Shown here one piece after another: positions 11,401 to 19,830 of a DNA stretch of 25,647 bases (its first letter is position 1; each line of letters opens with the position of its first letter). The notes under the pieces were generated by a model, which saw nothing but the letters and a program-made list of their open reading frames with translations, did not search any database and had not been told where the DNA came from. The stretch spans positions 1 to 25,647 of the forward strand of contig PYST01000465.1 of assembly GCA_003049485.1 (NCBI GenBank), in the 5' to 3' direction. Origin of the DNA: Ophioceras dolichostomum. Taxonomy: Eukaryota > Ascomycota > Sordariomycetes > Magnaporthales > Ophioceraceae. The translations under genes were made by a program, and so were the position numbers.

Positions 11401-12331
11401 GGATACTACCACCATAGCTTTGACCGACGGAAGCGGCTGCACCGTGCTGCACTACGCGGCCCAAAGGGGCCTCCTTACCCCGGTGGGGCTTCTGCTTGAG
11501 AAGGAGGCAGAGGTAATGTTGCGCAACAAGTCGGGAAAGATTCCCCTCCATCTTGCTGCCATGGGCGGCTTCACCTCTGTCGCCAGGCTCCTGCTTGAGG
11601 AGGACGCTGAAATCGACGCACAAGACGAACATGGCCTGACGCCGCTGCACCTTGCAGCCATGGGCGGATTCTACACGGCGGTGAGGCAGCTCCTGGAGAG
11701 GCAAGCCAACCGCAGAATCGGGGACACCACGGGCCGTATCGCGTTGCACTGGGCCGTCTCCGGCGAAGGCCTGGGTGAGGAAGGCAAGCAAGGAAAACAG
11801 GGGAAGCAAGCCACCTGCTATCAGGCGGTCGTGCAACTCCTAGTCGAGGATCAGGTCGACGCGAACTCTCTCGACAAGAAGGGGCAGACGCCGCTACACG
11901 CCGCCCTCCAGAATAAGAATATCGAGGAGGGCACCAGGCTTGCAACAATTCTTCTCGATCGCGGGGCAAGCGCCAAGTACAAAGACCATGCGGGGCGGAC
12001 ACCTCTGCATCTAGCAGTGGCCAGGGACGAGAGCGCCGGTGCTACTGAGCACCTGGTCAGTCGCCTGCTCAAGGCGGGCGCGTCTCCCAACGCTCAGGAG
12101 CGGCAGAGCGGAAACACGCCGCTGCATCTTGCGGGCCAACAAGGGAAAGACCGCCTCGTCTCTCTGCTGGCGAAGCATGGGGGGAAGTCTGAGCTTCGAA
12201 ACAGGGCAGGTAAGACGCCGGCAGAGCTGGCCAGGCAGGCAGTGCAGAGGGACGGGGACTTGGGAGCTCGGCAAGTGACTCGGATCAGTTGGTCCTCGAA
12301 GCAACCGGAGCGCCGATGCACCGAGCCGTGA
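8420..12331 (+). CDS. NACHT NLR with C-terminal ankyrin repeats
   Basis: Predicted 1185 aa from five exons: 8420-8629, 8736-8937, 9005-9029, 9091-9747, 9868-12331. All junctions keep frame; introns are 106, 67, 61 and 120 nt. Residues 1-85 match no domain I know. A linker (ILKWLRNLSPL, then FKDWRDG) leads to the NACHT NTPase: P-loop GAAGVGKT (136-143) and Walker B VYLVIDALDEC (255-265), followed by TSRSREE. A helical/winged-helix part follows (VLTWLCYSKRPLTVGEL). From about residue 606 there are some 15 ankyrin repeats (TPLHLAA-type), ending near the C-terminus. In this family the NACHT domain switches oligomeric state on nucleotide binding, the repeats sense a ligand, and the N-terminus signals. 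Oddities: a 25-nt third exon inside the P-loop, five xAS triplets after the P-loop, and a GKQ-repeat insertion in one ankyrin unit. The first exon is the least certain part. Confidence 0.92.
9146..9190 (+). repeat. Five 9-nt units coding an (x-Ala-Ser)5 insertion
   Basis: Five imperfect 9-nt units, each about GATGCCAGC, encode DASDASGASGASDAS just after the P-loop helix of the NLR. The frame is kept. This segment of NACHT domains is normally a short loop, so the insertion probably arose by slippage and sits on the surface. Confidence 0.9.
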
Positions 12332-12403
12332 GGGACTTTGGGGGACTTGAGCGTAGGCAGCAATGGCATGTCCATCTCGGCCCCGATTTTACACTTTGAC
12401 GAG

Positions 12404-12433
12404 CTAGGTAGGTGTACCTAGGTACTTAGGTAG
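12404..12433. repeat. Cluster of TACCTAGGTA-type palindromes
   Basis: A 30-bp run of overlapping CTAGGTAGG, TACCTAGGTA and CTTAGGTAG units, 73 bp after the NLR stop codon. It is the densest copy of the dispersed motif in the window. Confidence 0.85.
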
Positions 12434-12931
12434 TGAGGTACAGGTAATCGTGCTCAAAGAGCCCCCCGAGTAGAGAACAGAACAAACACTCAAGGAATAA
12501 TGCAAACTTGATGCGTTGGCCGAACATGATAGGCCGGTGCACGGCCCAAACTCTACATCGGATTTGTGCACTTTCCCGCCCAACAGTGTGCCTATCAACC
12601 AACTCTGCCTTGGTATATAGGTACCTAGGAATGTTGTGCTACCACTGCGACCAGTCGAGCCAATGAAAGGACCGAAAAGCCGTGACTGAGGCTAGTTCCG
12701 TGCATCTATCGCAACCCCGACTGCAGGGAGACATCCGGACGCGATGCTGCCCAGCATGAACATGCAGGCAGGGAAGAAGCGGACAGGCGCGTGAGGCCTC
12801 CTCTCGGTAGGTGTTTGGGCCGACTCGAGCAGGGACTCGAGCAGAACAGACTCGCACATGCAGATGTGCATCAACAGAGCCTCAGGTGGGAATGCGGACC
12901 GCCGTAGGCCATGGCGGACCACGGCCACGTT

Positions 12932-12938
12932 TATAAAA
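12932..12938 (+). promoter_or_regulatory. Candidate TATA box
   Basis: TATAAAA lies 111 nt before the ATG at 13049, in a GC-rich setting, and is followed by a CT/CA-rich leader (CCTTCCTCCTCCC) typical of fungal 5' untranslated regions. It is the only convincing TATA-like element found upstream of a gene in this window. Confidence 0.5.
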
Positions 12939-13048
12939 CAGTGCCCCGCCACATTCTTCGGTGAGTTAAGGCTATTTCTACACACACATCGCCTTCCTCC
13001 TCCCACCCACCCCACAAGACCAAGCAAAACTTAAGGACGAACGTTCGA

Positions 13049-14139
13049 ATGTCTTTGCCCACGCCTACTCAGCTCCCCCTGAAAGAACTCCGCCCTGCGC
13101 CCGAGCAGAGCGTGGTAGAGTGGACTGGAGCCGTTTCGAAACCGAGAAGCGACGGAAACGGCTGGTGTGGCCTCCTTCGGATCGCAATGGCCTCTTATTG
13201 TAAGTGAGCTCGTCTGTGTGGGTGCGCCTGTAGACTGATGCGTGGGCTGACTGCCTACCTATCGAAGATGGTTTCTTCCGGATGCTTACACCTAAACTAG
13301 TGGACCCCCCGAGATACATTGAGGAGGAGGGGTCAGTCAACCTAGATTCCACGAACCGCCATCTCGTCGTCAAATCCGCGGAGTCCTCTGTCGTCTCGTC
13401 CCGCCTGCGGATCAAGAAGCAAAGCTACGGTAAGTTACCTACCTAGGTAGCCTGACGAGGGACACTTCCGGGACGGACTGCCCGCCATAGCTTAGTACTC
13501 CTTCCCCTCCCCAAAATCTCTCGCTTGCCATTGTGTAAGAAAAAAGCAGTAGCATTATCACTGAGTTGCACCGCTACAAGGGCACTTTTCCTGCTAACAA
13601 ACCACCCCTTGTTGTTCGAGCCACAGTGGGAATTGCTCCTCCGGTACGTTCAACAGCGTGCAGGCTGCCAGCATGAAACGGCCCAGCCCAGCCCACCCTC
13701 CAGCACCCATCTCACTTCTACACACACCACCCACTTCGCGCCCTGCTAACGGGGTGGGCACGGGTCAATTCCACTAACAATGTTCTTCTTTCCTTTCTTC
13801 CTCTTTATTTTGTCCTCGGCCGAACTCCAGGCCAAACCCCAGGGCGAACCTAGAGGTGGCGACGTCATAGAGATACCCGGCAACATTCCGACCACGTTTA
13901 TAGGCAGGGCAGTCCACACGGCCGTGGGAATCGACACGGAGATCGAGGAGCTGGTCTTTGCCGCAGGTCCTCCTGCTCCTCCTCCTGTTGTCGGCCAGAC
14001 CGCCGCTGAGGCGACTGTCCCTCCTCCTACTGCTCTCAATAAGGACAAAGATCGTCCGTCCACGGGCAAGAAGAGCAAGGTCTTTGGCGGCGAAAAGGGC
14101 GCCAAGAAGGAGGACGAGGAGGACTGGTTTGAAGAGTGA
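13049..14139 (+). CDS. Conserved-looking fungal protein of unknown function, acidic tail
   Basis: Predicted 212 aa from exons 13049-13199, 13268-13429, 13627-13643 and 13831-14139. Donors are GTAAGT, GTAAGT and GTACGT. The 17-nt third exon is required: without it the second and fourth exons do not join in frame, and with it they read SYVGIAPPAKPQGEP. The N-terminal half is mixed hydrophobic/polar (WCGLLRIAMASYYGFFRMLTPK). The middle has DVIEIPGNIPTTFIGRAVHTAVGIDTEIEELV, split here as a beta-rich EIPGNIPTTFIGRAVHTAV and an acidic helix. The C-terminus is Pro/Ala-rich, then Lys-rich, then acidic, ending DEEDWFEE. No signal peptide or clear membrane segment was seen. I do not recognise the family. 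A TATA box lies 111 nt upstream. Confidence 0.72.
13435..13450. repeat. TACCTAGGTA palindrome inside an intron
   Basis: The motif TTACCTACCTAGGTAG begins five bases into the second intron of the small unknown gene and so overlaps the donor region. It is one of two intronic copies in the window. Confidence 0.85.
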
Positions 14140-14154
14140 AAGAGGGTTCGCTGA

Positions 14155-14190
14155 GGGAGGGAGGGAGTGAGGGAGGGAAGGAGGGAGGGG
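14155..14190 (+). other. G-rich purine tract in the 3' UTR (possible G-quadruplex)
   Basis: Starting 16 nt after the stop codon at 14137-14139, at least six GGG or GGGG runs are separated by 1-5 purines or a T. The tract is on the sense strand, so the mRNA could fold into a G-quadruplex. Confidence 0.7.
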
Positions 14191-16678
14191 TTGTGATTCG
14201 GTCGGCTTGGAGTTAGGGGCAGGGAAGAGTTGCAGGACGACAAAAAAATACCCTGGTGTTGCTACAGTACCTACTTAGAGACCTCACAGACTGAAGAGGC
14301 GCTGCGATCTTTGAGAGTGCGACAGGGCAACTGGGAACGGAATGGTGGATGTCGTACCTAAAATGCTAGTCTAGGAAGTTACTTCAGAGGGATAGGATGG
14401 CGCAAAACTGAACTGTCATGAATTTTTTTGGTCCGGCTCGCATCGCAGCTGAACTGTCAACAGAATTAGGTAGCTCAAATTCATTTAACAGCGCCTGGTC
14501 GCCTGGAACTCGTCGTCTCGCTGGGTCTTGTCTTTCCACATCCGACCAGGCCAGGCGTCTTTCTTCGGGTGAGGCGCCTGATAATCTCCTCCCCCGCTCA
14601 TAAGAACCAACTAATCATACGCAGTTCAATAGACACTACTAAGCAGGACGCCTGCCTGGAATCCAGTTGCATCAAGGCGAAAGGCATCCACGCTAAGTCT
14701 GAGCAATGGAACGGAGGGGTATGACTGAAGAGAAGAGAGCGGGAAACTAGCAACACGTATCTCCTCCGATTCGTGGGCGACGATGAGAGAACATTTCCGT
14801 ATAAGGCAATCGGTCAAAGATGTGGAGCCGCGCACTGGCAGCAGGCAGACGTCGGCCAAGACTTTGTAAGTCCCCTGTCCTTGCCACGGACGGGACAGGG
14901 CGGGGGAGCGATGATTATCATCACTGGTCAGGTCCCCGTTCACGGAGTTCGTTGGGCATCAGTCTCGGAAAGCTATTCTCGTCCTCTCGGGGTATCTCGG
15001 CCGAGCACATGAACTCTTTCTGCGCCGCTCGCCTTGAGATGCCTTCCACCTTGCAGGAGCTACTCAGGTCAGTAGCGGACGTTGGTGGATGGTACGGCAA
15101 GGTACCAACTATCTAGAGTGAACTCGTTGATCGCACGTCGTCTGATCTCCCAGGGAGCGACGTCAGAAAGCGGTGAGGGTGAATGCAACGACATGTCACA
15201 TCACGAGTAAAAACGTCGGACTGTGTGAAGGTCTTCCGTTGTACTGCTGGCCGCCGAGTCGGAAGCGCCCCTCATCCCATCCCCATCGGAACGTTGAACT
15301 TTTATTCTTATGCCCTATTTCGAGTCCTGTCGTGTGCAGAAAGCGACTTCGAGGGTCAAGCATGCTTGATTGGTTGCCTCAACTTCCATCCCGGATTCAC
15401 TCACTTCAATCCGTACCTGAGGTACCTAGTTTCGTGTTCGCTCCCGGCATAACACTACGTACCTAGACACAAAGCACATCGCGTCCCTTGGACGCAGACG
15501 CAAGTAAGCACAATATTTACTATGACTGATGTGAGTCAGGCTGAGAGAGGGACAAATTCTCTGGCCCGAGGAAAGGGCAAGCCTGTCAGGTCACAGGAAA
15601 CAGGGCGGTGGCAGGGAACCTGTCACTGAAAACACGTCGGTCGACGAGAATAATTGGACCATCAGAGGCATACGCTGGAACCAGGACAATATTAGACTAA
15701 GTTGCCACATGAGGCAATCGGCGAAGATTTAGGGCTGCAATTCAGGGCTATACAGATGCTAGCGTGTTGTTCGGACCGGTGGGCGGAAGAGAGTGAGTTT
15801 GATGATGATGACGGCAACGAACAAAACTGGTCAGCTCTCAAGGGATCATCCACGAAGCAGCGGAACATCACTGGAAGATATTTCGGAAACTGCCGGTTAT
15901 CCTCTGGAACTTCACGCAGATATCCGCTAAAGAAAAGGACGGGCTGCCATCGGCAGGTTGAAATAAGCTTGATACCTCACCGGTCGTCTCAGCCTGCCAT
16001 CGGGTGAGAACTTTGTATCCCATCCCGCGCAGAGAACGCCGAGGGTCTATGGAATCTGACCAAGGAGGGTTTGAATGTCTCTCTCCCCCCTTCATCCACC
16101 TTGAAAGAAAAACAGTCTCTTTCAGTGGGCAGGAGGCTACATCCGGAACTCAGGCTTACTACGTACACAAGTGCTGGGAATGCCATTGAGCCAACAATAC
16201 ACACCAGTCTGCAGTCACAACAGAGGAGGTTTCGTTAAGGTTTTGCGTAGGGCTGAGCAATGGGGACCCCAGCCCCTGAGCCGACCCCTGAGCAACGCAA
16301 GAAGTGGGCCTGAGGACAGAACCATGATGTGAGCCAAGAGAGGATCACCATATTCCTTAGCTTGACCAAGACTCGATCGTAGAATAGTAGCTTCGAGTAA
16401 GTCAATTAACAATACATTGCTCTAATGCTTAGTTTGGCCCCATACCTAACCATGTCTCTATTTTGCGTGCTCTTCCTCTCATGTGCCCCATCAGCCTATC
16501 TACAGTACAACTAGCGCCTACCTTCCCGCCCCTTCCGACAGGGCCGGGTCATCCATGTCCGCAACAACTGCTAGCCGACTGCCCACGGCTTTAAAACCAA
16601 ACTCGCTCACTCGAGATCCCCTATGTCTACCCGTCTATACAGCTACTCCCAGGTGACGTCGTCGCGACCTCTTCACTC
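14191..16678. other. Long gene-free stretch
   Basis: About 2.5 kb in which no frame of more than about 105 codons occurs and none shows family features. No plausible exon chain was found on either strand. Degenerate copies of the dispersed palindrome occur at 14269-14278, 15414-15429 and 15457-15466. It could hold regulatory DNA, a non-coding transcript or an eroded gene; the sequence alone does not say which. Confidence 0.5.
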
Positions 16679-17302
16679 TCACCACCTCGCCCTCCGCCTG
16701 TTAACCCCGCCCCTCCCCAGCCCAACCCTCATCACCTCATCCAGAATCATCCAGAACCACATCGCCTTGATGTGCTGCCACGCCCACAGCTTCAGGCTCC
16801 TCGGCGTGGCGAACCAGCCCACGAACCACAGCGCGGCGACGACGCCCACCACGACGAGCCGCCGCAAGGTCTCGCTGGGGCCGAACTCGGCCAGCAGCAG
16901 CAGCACGGCCTCGCCGATGGCGTAAGTCCAGTACTCGGCGGGGCGCCACACCCACGCGAACTCGGGCCCGCTGGACTCGAGGCGGCCGTTGCGCAGCGTC
17001 GTCGTACCGCCTAGTGCGGCGGTCGAGATGCTGATCACCAGCGGGTAGGCCAGCCCCGCGATGCGCCACTGGAAGTAGCAGGCGACGAAGAGGACGATGC
17101 CGGCGACGAGCCGGTCGAAGAGGAAGCCGCCCTCGGCCTGGATGAGCCAGGACACGGGCGTGAACGGCGTGGCGGCGGTGTAGAGGAGGAGGATTAGGCC
17201 GAGGGAGGTGTATTGGCGGAAGGCGAGGCTGGAGGCTGAGGGAGGGATGCGGCCGTAGTCGCGGGGGGCGTCGCCGGGGGTGGGTTCTGCGCGCTTAACC
17301 AT
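16679..17302 (-). CDS. Multi-pass membrane protein, unknown function
   Basis: A single-exon frame of 207 aa from an ATG in strong context (AAAATGG). The frame extends upstream, but the A-rich, low-complexity leader argues for this start. Hydrophobic segments suit about five or six membrane passes: roughly 31-52, 64-78, 82-98, 122-140, 149-165 and 174-190. The N-terminus (MVKRAEPTPGDAPRDYGRIPP) is hydrophilic and Pro-rich, and the C-terminus is basic (NRRRAR). There is no cleavable signal peptide pattern. Codons are strongly GC-rich, as in a native gene. I cannot name the family. An 18-bp palindrome lies 122 nt upstream of the start. Confidence 0.75.
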   Translation of the reverse strand: MVKRAEPTPGDAPRDYGRIPPSASSLAFRQYTSLGLILLLYTAATPFTPVSWLIQAEGGFLFDRLVAGIVLFVACYFQWRIAGLAYPLVISISTAALGGTTTLRNGRLESSGPEFAWVWRPAEYWTYAIGEAVLLLLAEFGPSETLRRLVVVGVVAALWFVGWFATPRSLKLWAWQHIKAMWFWMILDEVMRVGLGRGGVNRRRARW

Positions 17303-18331
17303 TTTTATCTCTTGTTTGTTGGTCTCCCCGCCCAAATTTCTTTCGAAAACACGGTATTCCGTATTTTGTGTTCGATATAGTCGTGACGGAGACTTGATCA
17401 CAACTGGCTAGCAACTTTGCAGTCCAAAACGCGCGTTTTGGGATGTGCAGGTCGTCGCGCGTAGGTGAGAAAGGGGTATGCAAGGAGAAGGCAGAGGGAA
17501 CTTGTGTGATTGGGTCAGACCTGGCGCTGGGGAGCTTTATAGGGGATTTCTTTCCCTCATCGGTTTTAAGGGCGGAGAAAAAGAATCTGTTCTATAGGGC
17601 TGAGGGGCGCGGTTCACCGAACTGGGGTTAAGCGGTCGACGAAAGCGAGATTGTGCGCAATCCTACCAGGCAGTAACTGTGGGTTGCACGCGACGCTTCG
17701 TGTTCTGACCGACCTGACGTGAATGAGGGGAATATTCAAGGGGTTTCTTGAGCACTGGATGACATGAGTTCTCAGAGCCTGGACCTCGGCGGGGAGGCGA
17801 GTCCATTCAGACACTTGTCCTTTCTTTCGTACTACAACTGCATGTACGCAAGAGCTGTTCTTTCGCTGGGAAAGCTCAATGGGACATCGGACCTCGTGTT
17901 TGGCATTTTTCAGGCGAACCGCGCGTCCTTTCGAATCAATTTGCGAGGAGGCACTCGTTCATCAGGATCGGAAACTGCGGGATTCATGGGGCTGAAAACA
18001 GAAGAAGGAATCGCTAGGAGCAGCACGGACCATCTGCAGCTCGAGTCTTAGGGACCGCGCCTCGCCTCAGGGATTAAACTCGGCTGATGCTCGGCGCCGC
18101 CTTCCAGTTGATGATTTCTAAGTCATAACGGCGACCTCGGATCATTTTGTGCAAATATATTAACCTCTCGAGAGTTAAGAACCGCATCTAATATACGCAA
18201 GAGTCTCCCGTCGCATCGCTAAGGGTCTTCCACCCCTCAGAATCGACAAACTGGCGCGACTGATTCCCCTGTGGTCGAAAGGACCACCTCAAGCCACGGC
18301 CGAACCCACGAAGGAGGACACGGCGCCGGAG
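17303..18331. other. Divergent intergenic region
   Basis: This lies between the membrane protein gene (leftward) and the MIX23-like gene (rightward) and should contain both promoters. Apart from the perfect palindrome at 17424-17441, no distinctive signal or further gene is supported. Confidence 0.55.
17424..17441. promoter_or_regulatory. 18-bp perfect palindrome, candidate factor site
   Basis: CCAAAACGCGCGTTTTGG reads the same on both strands. It lies 122 nt upstream of the membrane protein start codon and about 890 nt from the MIX23-like start. The core ACGCGCGT resembles, but does not equal, the ACGCGT box of MBF-type factors. A homodimeric transcription factor site is the simplest reading. 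Confidence 0.45.
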
Positions 18332-19028
18332 ATGATGCGCCTACAACCGGACCGGCCGGCTCTCACACCACAGCTGTGCTTCTCTTCATCCGCTCTGAGG
18401 GGTAAGCTCCCGCCGGACCCTCCGCCGATATACCGGTGTTATACAACCTGATGAGGTACACCATGGACACGGGAGCTCGGTTAACGCAACTTTGCCACAC
18501 CGAACCACAGACTTTCTACGACTCTCTCGAGGCGCTACGGACGACTCGATATCGCAGAACCTCAACGCCCTCGTTACCCCAGCTAAAGATGGCTTCGACC
18601 CATCATCAACGTCCCGGCGAATAACACGGCCCGTGGCGAGGACGATCGACCCAAAGGCGTATGGCGAGTTCAAGAAGAGGGTGCTCTTCCCATCATGGCA
18701 GGCCCGCTCCGACGTCATTTCCTACTGCGCAATGGTGGCTACAAGTCCAGATCCGAACGATCCCGACACAGCTGTGCGTGAGGCCGAGCTAGCTCAGGAC
18801 CGAGAGCGAGTCGTCGACGAGCGGTTAGATCCCTACTCAGCAAGATTCTTCCCACGGGAGCCCCGGACAGAGCGGCTGGCCAGCCTTCTGCGGCAGGAGA
18901 GGGGAGTGGAAAACATAGTGCGAATGAGAACCTGGGGCGTCATCAAAGAACGGTGTGCCGAGCCCGTCGAGGAATGGGAGACCGCGTTCAAGGCGTGGCA
19001 AACAGCGCAGCGGAACGCGACGACATAA
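18332..19028 (+). CDS. MIX23: MIX23 / caffeine-induced death protein 2-like mitochondrial protein
   Basis: Predicted 195 aa from exons 18332-18401 and 18511-19028. The 109-nt intron (donor GTAAGC, acceptor CCACAG) joins ALR to DFLRLSR in frame. Features shared with the Cid2/MIX23 (CCDC58) family: a Cys16 start block (LCFSSSALRDFLRLSR), DDSISQNLNA, a segment around QARSDVISYCAMVATSP (Cys96), RFFPREPRTERLASLLRQER, and VENIVRMRTWGVIKERC (Cys172). MIX23 is a soluble intermembrane-space protein that supports mitochondrial protein import under stress and uses conserved cysteines; in fission yeast the relative Cid2 was named from a caffeine phenotype. The fungal form here is longer than the human one. 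Only three cysteines are present. It is 0.8 kb upstream of NAA15 in the same orientation; no functional link is implied. Confidence 0.87.
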
Positions 19029-19830
19029 AAGTGGCGGGATGTGATAATGGCCTCAGCTGTGCTGAAGCTCCCTGTAATATGCTATACTATTGTTTGCATA
19101 CCTGGTACCTATGTTTTTTGTTGGGTCTTCGGAGCTCGGCGCAAAGCAAATGGAAAACTCCCATCTTTTATTCACCTAAGGACACAAGATTCGGTGCTGC
19201 GATCTCGTACTCCACGTGGCATCTTCCGGCCCTCCACGATGCTCGGCTCGTCAGTTCGGTAGCTTCCGGGCCAAATTGCTGCTCCGGATGATGCGTTGGC
19301 TTGGTGAAGCTTAATCTTATCGCCGATCGGTGTGGGGTACGAACGGTCTTGGGGCACCGTCATCCCAGCGGCCAGCGCTGGTTTTGCCTTGGCGTTGGAT
19401 CCCTGGCCAAAGCCTCACGGCGAGCTCCACCGCCCGTGCAGGAACGGAACTGGACGACTCACCAAACCCCCCCGTGCCACTGCCAACACTCACCAGCTCG
19501 GACAAGCTCGCCATAGTTTCCACACTGAATGTTCGACGACGAGTACACCCTGCCCTACAGCCCACATTCTTTTACCCAGTCCCAATCTTTAGATTCCGAG
19601 GTCCAATTGGCATCAAGCCCCACGCCCCGGAACAGTGTCTACCTCTCTGCCAGTCCGGGCGCAATCCAAATTTTTTGACCCCCTTCGCAAAGCGTTTCTC
19701 GCTTCTGTGTGGGTTACGAACGCACATCAGCATAACCCCCACCTCCATCACCACAACCACTGCCGCCGAGCCGTTCTCCCCGTCGTCCATCGGCCGCCTG
19801 GGCTTTGGCTCTCCGCTTCTCCGATCCCCG
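19029..19830. other. Upstream region of NAA15 gene
   Basis: An 0.8-kb spacer containing the 3' UTR of the MIX23-like gene and the promoter and 5' UTR of NAA15. The NAA15 frame stays open upstream to an ATG at 19330 (167 extra codons), but this leader is low-complexity, Pro/Thr/Ser-rich and unlike the family, so it is treated as untranslated. Confidence 0.6.

Larger units (their letters stand above)
12332..13048. other. Intergenic region with several palindrome copies
   Basis: This is the 3' side of the NLR gene and the promoter of the next gene, both on the plus strand. Two clusters of the TACCTAGGTA motif occur, at 12404-12433 and 12618-12630. No other gene is supported. Confidence 0.6.

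Noticed and set aside
11231..12304. Several minus-strand frames of 90-200 codons opposite the ankyrin repeats
   Set aside because: Antisense shadows of the repetitive, GC-rich ankyrin exon; no independent start or family pattern.
16737..17069. Arg/Ala-rich frame overlapping the membrane protein gene
   Set aside because: A shadow of the GC-rich membrane protein coding sequence in another frame.
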